A DNA stretch of 64,000 bases from Virgibacillus chiguensis. Lineage in GTDB: Bacteria; Bacillota; Bacilli; Bacillales; Amphibacillaceae. Within the stretch, counting starts at the first letter, position 1; each line of letters starts with the position of its first letter. Below the pieces are notes generated by a model. It searched no databases and was not told the origin of the DNA. It saw nothing but the letters and a program-made list of their open reading frames with translations. The position numbers and the translations under genes are program-made. Positions 55,594 to 64,000 of this stretch are shown one piece after another. The stretch lies in the NCBI RefSeq assembly GCF_900129865.1, contig NZ_FQXD01000003.1:124001-188000 (forward strand). The letters run 5' to 3'.

Positions 55594-56664
55594 ATGACAC
55601 ATAAACGTATTTTATTCACTGGTGGGGGAACCGCTGGGCATGTCATCGTCAACCTAGCTTTAATTCCGTATTATCAGGAGAAAGGCTGGGAAGTTGATTA
55701 TATTGGTTCAAAAACGGGTATTGAACGTAAGCTTATTGAAAAGCTGAACGGGGTGACTTATCACCCTATTTCTACGGGGAAGCTACGACGTTATGCTTCG
55801 GTTGAAAATATAAAAGACCCATTTAAAGTTTTAAAAGGGACGTGGCAAGCAGTAAGAATTATAAGGAAACAAAAGCCAAAGGTCATTTTTTCCAAAGGAG
55901 GGTTTGTATCTGTACCAGTTTTATTAGCAGCAAAATTAACAAATGTTCCAGCGGTTATTCACGAATCTGATTATACACCAGGCTTAGCAAATAAAATTGC
56001 TATGCCGTTTGCGAAAAAGGTATTGGCGACATTTCCAGAAACAATGAAGTATTTACCAGAAAAAAAATCAGAGTATGTCGGAGCAGTTATTCGAGATGAA
56101 CTTTTTCAAGGAGAAAAGGAACGTGGGCGCACTATAGCTGGTTTAAATAGCCAGAAACCAGTGCTTCTTATTATGGGAGGTAGTGGTGGTTCACAAAAGA
56201 TTAATGAAACAGTTCGTCAAAGTTTACCAGAATTACTTTCTACTTTTCAGATTATCCATATTTGCGGAGAGGGAAAGATAGATCGTAGCATTAATAAACT
56301 AGGTTACACGCAATTCGAATATGTGCATGATGAATTAAAAGATATATTTGCAGCAAGTGATTTTATTTTATCGAGAGCTGGTTCGAATGCAATATTTGAA
56401 TTTCTAGCTTTACGTAAACCGATGTTACTTATTCCTTTATCACGACAAGCGAGCCGTGGTGATCAAATAATTAATGCCAAATCCTTTGCAGAAAAAAGGT
56501 ACGCTCGTGTATTGGAAGAAGAATCTTTAACAGAAGAAACATTAGTGAAAGAACTTGCTTTATTAAGAGAACATGCACCAATTATGATAGATACCATGAA
56601 GCAATATCAAACAGAGCAGTCCCGTGAAAGAGTATTAGCTATTTTAGAAGAAGTGGGCAAATAA
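55594..56664 (+). CDS. murG: MurG-type N-acetylglucosaminyltransferase
   Basis: 356 residues from the ATG at 55594, preceded by GGAAAGGAAGG; the ATG at 55561 has no such site. GT28 fold: N-terminal FTGGGTAGHVIVNLALIPYY binds the lipid I side, HESDYTPGLANKIAMPFAKK is the conserved acceptor region, and the C-terminal donor domain has IMGGSGGSQKINETVRQSLP and DFILSRAGSNAIFEFLALRK PMLLIPL. MurG adds GlcNAc to lipid I to give lipid II at the inner membrane face. It stands outside any cell-wall/division gene cluster, so it may be a second copy, as some Bacillaceae have. Confidence 0.88.
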   Translation: MTHKRILFTGGGTAGHVIVNLALIPYYQEKGWEVDYIGSKTGIERKLIEKLNGVTYHPISTGKLRRYASVENIKDPFKVLKGTWQAVRIIRKQKPKVIFSKGGFVSVPVLLAAKLTNVPAVIHESDYTPGLANKIAMPFAKKVLATFPETMKYLPEKKSEYVGAVIRDELFQGEKERGRTIAGLNSQKPVLLIMGGSGGSQKINETVRQSLPELLSTFQIIHICGEGKIDRSINKLGYTQFEYVHDELKDIFAASDFILSRAGSNAIFEFLALRKPMLLIPLSRQASRGDQIINAKSFAEKRYARVLEEESLTEETLVKELALLREHAPIMIDTMKQYQTEQSRERVLAILEEVGK

Positions 56665-56682
56665 GAAATTTGAAAAATTATA

Positions 56683-56711
56683 TTGACTTTCAATATATAT
56701 CCATCTATAAT
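56683..56711 (+). promoter_or_regulatory. Strong SigA promoter before the bmr leader peptide
   Basis: TTGACT (56683-56688), exactly 17 bases, TATAAT (56706-56711). Transcription should start near 56718, 20 bases before the leader ATG. Confidence 0.85.
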
Positions 56712-56737
56712 TAGTTAAAACTGGAAGGGAGGTCACA

Positions 56738-56830
56738 ATGATGAAAAAACAATTATTTCAAACAACAACAAACCAATATACGTATTATTTTGTGGCCTCA
56801 AGCGGAGTCTGTTTAACAATCAACTTATAG
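56738..56830 (+). CDS. Leader peptide (30 aa), BmrB-like by position
   Basis: Short frame with GGGAGG (56727-56732) 5 bases before ATG-ATG; it reads MMKKQLFQTTTNQYTYYFVA, then SSGVCLTINL and TAG. It directly follows a strong promoter and is itself followed by three hairpins before the bmrC and bmrD homologues. In B. subtilis bmrCD is controlled by a short upstream ORF (bmrB) through ribosome-mediated transcription attenuation induced by ribosome-targeting antibiotics. The layout here is the same, so a stalling leader peptide is the natural reading. I cannot claim sequence homology to BmrB. Confidence 0.7.
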   Translation: MMKKQLFQTTTNQYTYYFVASSGVCLTINL

Positions 56831-56841
56831 ACTTATTCACG

Positions 56842-56873
56842 AAAAAAGGTCACGTCTATCTGTGACCTTTTTA
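56842..56873 (+). terminator. Attenuator hairpin 1
   Basis: AAAAAGGTCAC (to 56853) pairs with GTGACCTTTTT (56862-56872), loop GTCTATCT. The 3' arm GTGACCT can also pair with AGGTCAC (56730-56736), which overlaps the ribosome binding site of the leader peptide, so two exclusive structures are possible. A third hairpin, AAAAGTGTA/TATGCTTTT with a TTCG loop (56879-56900), lies between this one and attenuator hairpin 2. Confidence 0.7.
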
Positions 56874-56901
56874 TGTGAAAAAGTGTATTCGTATGCTTTT
56901 C

Positions 56902-56940
56902 AAAAATGCGCATTCGTCATAGATGAATGCGCATTTTTTT
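56902..56940 (+). terminator. Attenuator hairpin 2, intrinsic terminator before bmrC
   Basis: AAAAATGCGCATTC (56902-56915) pairs with GAATGCGCATTTTT (56925-56938) with a 9-base loop, followed by TT. A canonical terminator 72 bases after the leader stop and 175 bases before bmrC, in the place expected for an attenuator. Confidence 0.82.
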
Positions 56941-57114
56941 GTTCGGAAAGTATCAAAATTTTACGTTTTTATAGTATATGCAAAACAATAGCCACTGCTT
57001 AAAATTTAAAATAAGCAAAATTTTTTTAATGCTATAAAAACTACTATGGGTTTTGTATGGGGGAATTCGCTTGAGGTAACATTCTAAAAGCCTTGGAAAG
57101 AAAAGAGGAGTATT

Positions 57115-58863
57115 ATGTTTCGTGTTTTTAAAAAATTAAATTGGTTTTTTAGGTACTATTGGAAACGGTATGTATTTGCTATTATTTCCCTAATTATAGC
57201 TAGCGCTATTGGATTGATCCCACCCAAGATTGCTGGTTATACCATTGATCAAATTCAATTTGAAACATTAACATTACAATTGCTGACAGCTATTATTATT
57301 GGATACGTACTTTTAATCATCATTCATTATTCCATTTCATTTTTATGGGATTACACACTATTTAGTGGCGCTGTCATTTTAGAAAAATGGATGCGTAGTA
57401 AACTGATGCAGCATTTTTTATCCATGACACCAATATTTTTCAGTAAATATCGAACTGGAGATTTAATGGCGCGAAGTACGAACGATTTAAAAGCAATTAG
57501 TTTAACAGCAGGTTTTGGTGTGCTTACATTGGTCGATTCTAGCATTTTTATGCTCATGATCATTGCGATGATGGGCTTTACAATTAGTTGGAAGCTGACA
57601 CTTGCCGCGCTTATTCCATTGCCAATTATGGCTATAGTAATGAATAAATATGGCGCTGCTATTCATAAACGATTTTCCACAGCACAAGCAGCGTTTGGAG
57701 AAATGAATAACGAAGTATTGGAATCCATTAAAGGCGTTCGGGTTATTCGAGCTTTTGTGCAGGAGAAATATGATGCGAAGCGCTTTGAACAACGTACTAA
57801 AGATGTATATGACAAAAATATTGCTGTAGCTAAGATTGATGCTTTATTTGAACCAACGATGAAAATACTTGTTGGATTGTCGTATACGATTGGACTTGGA
57901 TATGGGGCTTTGCTTGTTTTTGAAAATGTATTAACATTAGGAGATTTAGTAACATTTAACGTATATTTAGGTATGCTTATTTGGCCTATGTTTGCCGTAG
58001 GGGAGTTAATTAATGTTTTACAACGAGGAAATGCTTCCTTGGATCGAATAAACCATATATTACATTATCAAGCGGATGTAACAGAGTCGGATGTGCCCGT
58101 ACATGTAGAAAAAGTAACATCTATCACATTTGATCATGTTTCGTTTGCTTATCCGAATACGGATAAAAATCAATTAGAACAGGTGTCTTTTCAAATTAAA
58201 CAAGGAGAGACACTTGGGGTAGTTGGGAAAACAGGGGCGGGAAAAACAACTTTATTTAAATTATTATTACGTCAATATTCAGGAGTTAAAGGAGAGATTC
58301 GTATATCAGATGTAAATGTGAGTGATTTATCTTTGAATACGATTCGCTCTTGGATTGGGTATGTTCCTCAGGATCAAATGATGTTCTCGAAAACAATTCG
58401 AGAAAATATTCAGTTTGGTAAAGAAGACGCAACCGATGAAGAAATATTTCGAGTGATGGAGCTCGCCCATTTCTTAAATGATATAAAACAGCTCCCAAAT
58501 GGGTTAGATACACAAGTTGGAGAGAGCGGTGTGACTTTATCAGGAGGTCAAAAGCAAAGAGTCGCCTTGGCGAGAGCTTTTATTAAGTGTCCTGAACTCC
58601 TAATACTAGACGATTCTTTATCAGCTGTGGATGGAAATACAGAAGCAAACATTTTAGAGCATTTACGAGCAGAGAGGCAAAATAAAACGACAATTATTGC
58701 CGCTCACCGACTGTCTGCTGTAACCCATGCAGATCATATTATCGTGCTCCATGAGGGGCAAATTGTTGAGCGGGGAACACATGATGAGTTGATGCAGCTG
58801 CAAGGTTGGTATTACACCCAATATGTACAACAGCAGCTTCATGGGGTGGAGGTGACAGGGTAA
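57115..58863 (+). CDS. bmrC: Heterodimeric ABC multidrug exporter subunit BmrC
   Basis: 582 residues. Six-segment membrane domain (about 1-310) followed by the nucleotide-binding domain: Walker A GVVGKTGAGKTTLFKLL, Q-loop YVPQDQMMF, signature TLSGGQKQRVALARAF, Walker B LLILDDSLSAVD. The residue that should be the catalytic Glu is Asp500; B. subtilis BmrC (YheI) also has Asp500, which makes one of the two ATP sites degenerate. The signature here is intact and pairs with the active site of BmrD. It overlaps the bmrD start by one base (TAATG). GAGGAG precedes the ATG. Confidence 0.93.
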   Translation: MFRVFKKLNWFFRYYWKRYVFAIISLIIASAIGLIPPKIAGYTIDQIQFETLTLQLLTAIIIGYVLLIIIHYSISFLWDYTLFSGAVILEKWMRSKLMQHFLSMTPIFFSKYRTGDLMARSTNDLKAISLTAGFGVLTLVDSSIFMLMIIAMMGFTISWKLTLAALIPLPIMAIVMNKYGAAIHKRFSTAQAAFGEMNNEVLESIKGVRVIRAFVQEKYDAKRFEQRTKDVYDKNIAVAKIDALFEPTMKILVGLSYTIGLGYGALLVFENVLTLGDLVTFNVYLGMLIWPMFAVGELINVLQRGNASLDRINHILHYQADVTESDVPVHVEKVTSITFDHVSFAYPNTDKNQLEQVSFQIKQGETLGVVGKTGAGKTTLFKLLLRQYSGVKGEIRISDVNVSDLSLNTIRSWIGYVPQDQMMFSKTIRENIQFGKEDATDEEIFRVMELAHFLNDIKQLPNGLDTQVGESGVTLSGGQKQRVALARAFIKCPELLILDDSLSAVDGNTEANILEHLRAERQNKTTIIAAHRLSAVTHADHIIVLHEGQIVERGTHDELMQLQGWYYTQYVQQQLHGVEVTG

Positions 58864-60884
58864 TGTCTACAGAAAAACGATTAGTTGCATATGCTTTTCC
58901 GTTTAAGAAACATATTCTAATTGGCTTGATATGCTTAATTATTGCCGTCGTTCTTGAACTAGCGGGTCCATTAATTGCGAAGCGGGTTATAGATGAGCAT
59001 ATTTTAGGCATAGAAGGGACTTGGAAACAAGTAAGAGAGCAAGATGACCGCTATACAGTGGAGTATAAAAGCAAACATTTTAAACGATCAGACCGCATGG
59101 AAAACGATGAAACAACTTCAGAAGATATGGTTACTATTTTAGCGGTAGGATCAAGCTATTATTTTATTTATGATGTCGTACCGCTTGAAGGTGAAAGGCA
59201 AATTCAAGACGATACGCTCACGGTAAAAACAGCCGAAGCTGAGCAACAATTTACTGCTAATAAATTGTCTTTAGCAGAAATCTATCCATTTTTTAAGCCA
59301 GAACAAAGACCTATTCTTTATTTGCTTAGCTTATATGTTGGCTTATTAGTTATTGCTGGTTTCTTTCAATTTTATCAAACTTTTTTATTGCAAAAAGCTT
59401 CTAATCAGATTGTCAGAAAGATGCGAAATGACTTATTTGAGCATACACAGCGCATTCCCATTAATTATTTCGTCGATCAGCCTGCTGGTAAGATCGTAGC
59501 TAGAATTACAAATGATACCGAGGCAATTCGAGATTTATATGAACGTGTATTATCGATTATAGTTACAAGTGTTATCTATATGGCAGGAATATTTGTGGCC
59601 CTGTTTCTATTGGATGCGCGACTTGCTTTATGGTGTTTACTATTAATCCCGTTAATTTGGGGATGGATGAAGTTATATAAGCATTTTGGTACGAAATACA
59701 ATCAAGTGATCCGTTCAACGATAAGTGAAATTAATGGAAATATTAATGAAGCAATTCAAGGTATGCCAATTATTCAAGCATTCCAAAGAGAAAAAAAGAC
59801 AAAGCAAGAGTTTGAGAAGTTAAATCAAAAACATTATATCTATCAGCGTAAGTTGGTGAAATTAAGTGCTTTAACTTCGTATAACTTGGTGACTGTATTT
59901 CGAAATATTGCTTTTGTTGGTTTTATTTGGTATTTTGGTTCTGCATCGCTAGAATCGACAAGCGCCATATCTGTAGGCCTACTTTATGCGTTTACCGATT
60001 ATTTAACGCGGCTATTTGAACCGGTTACTGATATTGTGAATCAATTACCTCTAATTGAGCAAGCAAGGGTTGCAGGAAGACGTGTATTTACTTTAATAGA
60101 TCATAAAGGGGAAGACGTAACTGACAACAAAGTGGAGCGTTATAACGGACATATTCGTTTTGATAACGTATGGTTTGCTTATAAAGAGGAAGATTATGTG
60201 CTACGGGATATTTCATTTGAAATAAAACCTGGCGAAACGGCAGCTTTTGTTGGGCATACGGGTTCAGGAAAAAGCTCTATTATGAATGTGTTGTTTCGGT
60301 TTTATGATCCACAACAAGGAATAATCACCATTGATGGCTATTCAACACTTGATTGGTCCAGACAACAAACTCGAAGTCATATGGGAATTGTGCTTCAAGA
60401 CCCTTTTTTATTCTCGGGAACAATTATTTCTAATGTAACGATGAATGATCCAGCCATTTCAATTGATAAAGCAAAACAAGCGTTAAAGGCAGTTGGCGCT
60501 GACACATTTATTGAAAAGCTTCCAAATCAGTATGAAGCAGAAGTTGGTGAGGGAGGCACGACTTTCTCATTAGGAGAGAGGCAACTAATATCCTTTGCAC
60601 GCGCACTCGCTTTTGATCCTGCAATTCTTATATTAGATGAAGCTACCGCTAATATTGATACGGAGACAGAAGCAATGATTCAAAAAGCTTTAGAAATTCT
60701 TAAAATAGGGCGTACGACATTGGTGATTGCACATCGATTATCAACCATCCAACAAGCTAATACCATTTTTGTATTAGATCATGGTACGATAAAAGAAAAG
60801 GGAGATCATAATACTTTGTTACAAGCAAAAGGTATCTATTATCACATGTATCAGATGCAACAAAGTAGTAAATCTGCTGTTTAA
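58863..60884 (+). CDS. bmrD: Heterodimeric ABC multidrug exporter subunit BmrD
   Basis: 673 residues, the same length as B. subtilis BmrD (YheH), using the ATG at 58863 behind GGAGGTGACAGGG. After the first membrane segment there is an extracellular insert of about 90-100 residues (about 50-150) seen in this subunit type. Nucleotide-binding domain: Walker A FVGHTGSGKSSIMNVLF, the degenerate signature FSLGERQLISFARAL, Walker B ILILDEATANID with catalytic Glu593. Thus BmrD has the intact catalytic Glu and BmrC the intact signature, giving one active composite site. Exports hydrophobic drugs in B. subtilis. Confidence 0.94.
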   Translation: MSTEKRLVAYAFPFKKHILIGLICLIIAVVLELAGPLIAKRVIDEHILGIEGTWKQVREQDDRYTVEYKSKHFKRSDRMENDETTSEDMVTILAVGSSYYFIYDVVPLEGERQIQDDTLTVKTAEAEQQFTANKLSLAEIYPFFKPEQRPILYLLSLYVGLLVIAGFFQFYQTFLLQKASNQIVRKMRNDLFEHTQRIPINYFVDQPAGKIVARITNDTEAIRDLYERVLSIIVTSVIYMAGIFVALFLLDARLALWCLLLIPLIWGWMKLYKHFGTKYNQVIRSTISEINGNINEAIQGMPIIQAFQREKKTKQEFEKLNQKHYIYQRKLVKLSALTSYNLVTVFRNIAFVGFIWYFGSASLESTSAISVGLLYAFTDYLTRLFEPVTDIVNQLPLIEQARVAGRRVFTLIDHKGEDVTDNKVERYNGHIRFDNVWFAYKEEDYVLRDISFEIKPGETAAFVGHTGSGKSSIMNVLFRFYDPQQGIITIDGYSTLDWSRQQTRSHMGIVLQDPFLFSGTIISNVTMNDPAISIDKAKQALKAVGADTFIEKLPNQYEAEVGEGGTTFSLGERQLISFARALAFDPAILILDEATANIDTETEAMIQKALEILKIGRTTLVIAHRLSTIQQANTIFVLDHGTIKEKGDHNTLLQAKGIYYHMYQMQQSSKSAV

Positions 60885-60915
60885 AATAGGAATTATTCAT
60901 GTTGTGGGGTGGCTT

Positions 60916-61737
60916 ATGGATAAAAATGAAGAGCAAAAGCATGATATTATAGATGAAGATTTATATGAAGAAATAGATGAAGAAGAACTATATGAACTTG
61001 TGCAGAGGGAAAAAGAGAAAGCACTGGCAAGAGAAAGAGAAGCTAAAGAGAACAAACGCCCCAAGCGTCCATTTCCTAAATGGGTGTTTTGGTTAATTGC
61101 ATGGATGCTATTATTAAATGTTGTTGCTCTTCTCCCTCAGACGTTTTCTATTCCAGCGATAGATTTTCTCTACAAATCAGCTAAGCTCTCGCTGCAGGAT
61201 GATATACAAACGTACAAACAAGCAGTAGTAACGATTGAAACAAAGGACTCTAAAGGTACAGGCTTCTCCATAACATCAGATGGTGTCATTTTAACAAATC
61301 ACCATGTGGTAGAAGGGGAAGAAAAAGTCGCTGTTGCTTTTCCAGAAGATGGATTACATGAAGCGGAAGTAAAGGAAACGCATCCAACTATTGATTTAGC
61401 CGTTTTGCAAGCAGATGTAAAAGATGTTCCATTCTTGAAATTGACCAAAGAGACAGCTGTGCAACCAGATCAACCGATTCGTTTTATAGGCAATCCGTTA
61501 AATTTTAATGGGATTGCCAACGAAGGGGAAATTATTGATTACACATCGCTTAGCTCATGGGAAGAAGAAGTGGTAATGATCGAAGCACCGGTGTATCGTG
61601 GAAATAGTGGCAGCCCTGTATTGAATGAATCTGGAGAAGTGATTGGAATTATCTTTGCGACATTAGATGATAAAAAGCATGGAAAAGTAGGTTTGTTTTA
61701 TCCGATTCATTATTATTATGAGTACAGAACAAATTAG
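60916..61737 (+). CDS. Membrane-anchored trypsin-like serine protease
   Basis: 273 residues from the ATG at 60916 (GTG at 60904 is an alternative). The N-terminal 55 residues are acidic then basic (DEDLYEEIDEEELYELVQRE); a membrane segment (WVFWLIAWMLLLNVVALLPQ) follows, then an external S1C-type protease domain with His130 in LTNHHVVEG, Asp160 in TIDLAVLQAD and Ser231 in YRGNSGSPVLN. There is no PDZ domain, so it is smaller than HtrA/DegP. Cytoplasmic acidic tail plus external protease suggests an envelope quality-control or signalling role. It follows bmrD by 31 bases. Confidence 0.87.
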   Translation: MDKNEEQKHDIIDEDLYEEIDEEELYELVQREKEKALAREREAKENKRPKRPFPKWVFWLIAWMLLLNVVALLPQTFSIPAIDFLYKSAKLSLQDDIQTYKQAVVTIETKDSKGTGFSITSDGVILTNHHVVEGEEKVAVAFPEDGLHEAEVKETHPTIDLAVLQADVKDVPFLKLTKETAVQPDQPIRFIGNPLNFNGIANEGEIIDYTSLSSWEEEVVMIEAPVYRGNSGSPVLNESGEVIGIIFATLDDKKHGKVGLFYPIHYYYEYRTN

Positions 61738-61821
61738 GTGAGCTAGCTCATACGGATAGATTCATAAAAAAATATGTATATAATACCCCCGTTCATGCTT
61801 ATTAAAAAGAAGTCTTAAGAT

Positions 61822-61878
61822 CTCCTGAAGGTAGACAGATTAAAAAATAGAATCTGTCTACCTTCAGGGGAGTTTTTT
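61822..61878 (+). terminator. Terminator after the protease gene
   Basis: CTCCTGAAGGTAGACAGATT (61822-61841) pairs with AATCTGTCTACCTTCAGGGG and AG (61851-61872), then six T. Probably ends the bmrCD-protease transcript. Confidence 0.9.
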
Positions 61879-61885
61879 ATGTATA

Positions 61886-61939
61886 AGAAAAACAGAGGCG
61901 TTTTCCGCTATAAGGCTTGGCGAAAAGACCAGTTTTTCT
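61886..61939. repeat. Dispersed hairpin repeat, copy 6
   Basis: Outer arms AGAAAAAC (61886-61893) and GTTTTTCT (61932-61939); inner arms TTTTC (61901-61905) and GAAAA (61922-61926) around CGCTATAAGGCTTGGC. One of the best-preserved copies, just before the end of the convergent BCCT gene. Confidence 0.7.
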
Positions 61940-61945
61940 AACATG

Positions 61946-63523
61946 TTATTGCTTTTCTCTTTTTTCTTTTCCAGTAATGAAGATGGTTGGAGACTTAAAT
62001 TCCCTCGACATACGCAAGTCATAATTAGAAGCTTTAACAAATGACCATGCTAATAGAAACATGATGAAAATCAGTGGGAAGCCAGCAACAATGCTAGCTG
62101 TTTGCAATGTTTCTAAATCGCCGATAAACATTAAGACAAGCGGTAATAAACAGAGCATAAATGCCCAAAATAAACGGTTCCAACGTAATGGTTCTCCCGT
62201 TACTTGTTTTTGAACAACAGATGCCAAAATATAAGATGAGGAGTCAAATGTAGTTGCTAAAAATAGAATAGCTAAAATAGAGAAAGCAGCGACAACAATA
62301 TTGGACATCGGCAACTGGTGAAGGACTTCAATAATGGCTGCTGGAGCACCGTATTCATTCATAAAGCTAATAACATCGAAAGCCCCCGTTAGTTGAAGGT
62401 AAAGACCGAAATTGCCAAGTATACCAAAGAATAGGACACATCCGAATGTTCCATATATCATCGTTCCTAAAACCATTTCTTTAATAGTGCGCCCTCTGGA
62501 AATACGGGCGACAAATAAACCTACAAATGGTGCATATACAACCCACCAAGCCCAATAAAAAACAGTCCATGACTCAGGAAAACCTGTTTCAGTAAATCCG
62601 CCAAAATCTCTAAATGGTTCTAACCATGTAGCCATGCGAAAGAAATTATCGGCTAGAATTCCTAGACTATTAAAAGTTGTTTCGCTAATAAACAAAGTTG
62701 GTCCAAATATAAAAACAAACGCCATCAAGAGAATGGTTAACCAAATACTGATATCACTTAGCACTTTAATCCCTCGGCGTAATCCAGAATAAGCACTAAT
62801 TGCAAAAATAATGGTACATAATATCATAATGGCTGCTTTTAAGCCTAATGTAACAGGGATACCTGTTAAGTCATGGACACCTTCAGCAATCATAGGAGTT
62901 CCTAAAGCTAATGTTGTGCCTGCGCCACCCATAAGACCGAATATAAATAGAATATCAATAATATTGCCTATCGGACCATCAACAAACTTTCCTAAAACAG
63001 GTCGCACTGCTTCACTTACTTTTAACACAGGCTTTTTTCGAACATAGTAAAAATAGGCAATTGGTAAAGCAGGTAATGTGTAAATAGCCCAAGCAATAGG
63101 TCCCCAGTGAAAGATCCCATAAGTAGAGGCCCATTCTACAGCTTCATTTGATTTCGGAGTTGCGCCAAATGGGGGTCCTTGGTAATAGTAAGCCCATTCT
63201 ATCATTCCCCAATATAGAATACTTGAACCAATACCAGCTGCAAATAACATAGCAGCCCAAGAAAATGTGCTAAATTCTTTCTTATCCTCTCTATTTCCTA
63301 ACTTTATACGTCCGTTTTTACTAAAAGCGACATAAATTAAAAAAAGGAAACAGAAAAGCCCGATCAATAAATAAAGAATTCCAAAGTTACTTGTCATAAA
63401 GTTATTGGCTAATCCTATAACTTTAGCTCCAGCCTCTGGGAAAAATATAAGCGGTAGAGAAACCCCTAATAAAATCACCAGTGCCCCTAAAAATGTTGGC
63501 CAATCAATTAGTTTAAATCGCAT
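61946..63523 (-). CDS. BCCT family betaine/choline/carnitine transporter (OpuD-like)
   Basis: 525 residues with 12 hydrophobic segments. Betaine transporters of this family import compatible solutes with Na+ in osmoprotection. The signature region WTVFYWAWWVVYAPFVGLFV ARISRGRTIKE holds the aromatic box and the amphipathic helix typical of the family; GMIEWAYYYQGPPFGATPKS is the substrate-cavity segment after TM3. The cytoplasmic C-terminal tail is short and basic (KSPTIFITGKEKREKQ). GAAAGGTG precedes the ATG. Glycine betaine is the most likely substrate but choline or carnitine are possible. Confidence 0.92.
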   Translation of the reverse strand: MRFKLIDWPTFLGALVILLGVSLPLIFFPEAGAKVIGLANNFMTSNFGILYLLIGLFCFLFLIYVAFSKNGRIKLGNREDKKEFSTFSWAAMLFAAGIGSSILYWGMIEWAYYYQGPPFGATPKSNEAVEWASTYGIFHWGPIAWAIYTLPALPIAYFYYVRKKPVLKVSEAVRPVLGKFVDGPIGNIIDILFIFGLMGGAGTTLALGTPMIAEGVHDLTGIPVTLGLKAAIMILCTIIFAISAYSGLRRGIKVLSDISIWLTILLMAFVFIFGPTLFISETTFNSLGILADNFFRMATWLEPFRDFGGFTETGFPESWTVFYWAWWVVYAPFVGLFVARISRGRTIKEMVLGTMIYGTFGCVLFFGILGNFGLYLQLTGAFDVISFMNEYGAPAAIIEVLHQLPMSNIVVAAFSILAILFLATTFDSSSYILASVVQKQVTGEPLRWNRLFWAFMLCLLPLVLMFIGDLETLQTASIVAGFPLIFIMFLLAWSFVKASNYDLRMSREFKSPTIFITGKEKREKQ

Positions 63524-63927
63524 TCAAGATCAAACACCTTTCTATTATTAATGTCATATTTTGCCGATTTTTAAGGACTCTATTAGCTTAACAAAGTAGG
63601 CATAAACAAACAACTGGCAAAAAAGTTCATAAAATAAATATTTTAAATGATTTATAAGATTTACGTTTAAGAATAGTCCATTTCCTTAGATATACTTGTA
63701 TTTACTGCTAATACGTAGCAGCATATTCCATAAATTACGCAAGACATCATTTCTATCCTCTTTGTACTGTGAGAAAGCAAAAATTTCAGTTTTCAGAGTA
63801 AGCAAATTTTACTATAATGTCTTTTAATGGAACCAAAAAGTATGCAAGTATGAGACATAATCTTCATATAATGTACGAGTAAGATAGTGTTGTCGGTACT
63901 ATAGGGATTATTTTAAGGAAATATAGA
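63524..63927. other. Gene-free AT-rich region
   Basis: Spacer between the divergent BCCT gene and the partial CDS at the window end. No RNA gene or strong hairpin seen. TATAAT at 63813-63818 could be a -10 box for the rightward gene, without a clear -35. Confidence 0.4.
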
Positions 63928-64000
63928 ATGGGAAAACGGAAAGTTTCTACGACTATAAAGCAATACGGGCCAGGACTTCTACATAAACAGCTTAATGAAA
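63928..64000 (+). CDS. Start of a truncated CDS at the right edge
   Basis: ATG at 63928 with AAGGAA about 7 bases upstream; 24 codons (MGKRKVSTTIKQYGPGLLHK, QLNE) run to the window end without a stop. Basic N-terminus; the product cannot be recognised from this fragment. Confidence 0.45.
   Translation, partial: MGKRKVSTTIKQYGPGLLHKQLNE

Overview
The window looks like a chromosomal segment of a low-GC Gram-positive Bacillaceae bacterium, most likely from the halotolerant Virgibacillus/Oceanobacillus/Lentibacillus group. The reasons are AT-rich intergenic DNA, strong AAGGAGG-type ribosome binding sites, frequent TTG and GTG starts, and many Bacillus-type genes and neighbourhoods (queG-amidase-trmL, odhAB, xpt-pbuX behind a purine riboswitch, bmrCD, yhgE, an lnrLMN-like cluster, an OpuD-like betaine transporter). 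The genus is inferred from gene content and was not checked against a database.

Left part (1-15.0 kb) is catabolic. A MerR-like regulator is followed by hydroxymethylglutaryl-CoA lyase and a frameshifted RidA gene behind a promoter with a palindromic operator. Next comes a maltose/alpha-glucoside operon: EIICB, an EEP-fold hydrolase and a GH13 glucosidase. Two XRE-cupin regulators precede a proline module of P5C dehydrogenase and proline dehydrogenase. A broken ornithine cyclodeaminase follows; its two parts are separated by about 1.8 kb of AT-rich DNA holding an MFS transporter.

15-24 kb: a VOC protein, a guanine-type riboswitch with xpt-pbuX, a frameshifted DHA2-family exporter, a small membrane protein, a quinone oxidoreductase, a UDG-family glycosylase, a gene-free 1.2 kb stretch with a strongly folded 324-bp element, and a SAM hydroxide adenosyltransferase.

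24-33 kb is an envelope-stress/drug-export block: sensor kinase, response regulator, ABC ATPase and two ABC-2 permeases (linearmycin-resistance layout), then yhgE behind a TetR-type operator, then a membrane-anchored hydrolase.

33-47 kb: carAB, an S9 peptidase, a FlaR-like P-loop protein, D-amino acid aminotransferase, tRNA-Gly(TCC), an ABC-class ATPase, queG, an amidase-domain protein and trmL.

47-64 kb: odhAB, a NupC transporter, a MATE exporter, a stand-alone murG, the bmrCD heterodimeric multidrug exporter behind a 30-codon leader peptide with a chain of hairpins (a probable ribosome-dependent attenuator), a membrane-anchored HtrA-like protease, and a BCCT transporter.

Two families of dispersed intergenic repeats run through the window. 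One is a hairpin of about 30-80 bp with at least seven clear copies. The other is a larger GC-richer composite repeat with three copies between 46.9 and 55.5 kb. No CRISPR array, rRNA operon, intact insertion sequence or prophage is visible.
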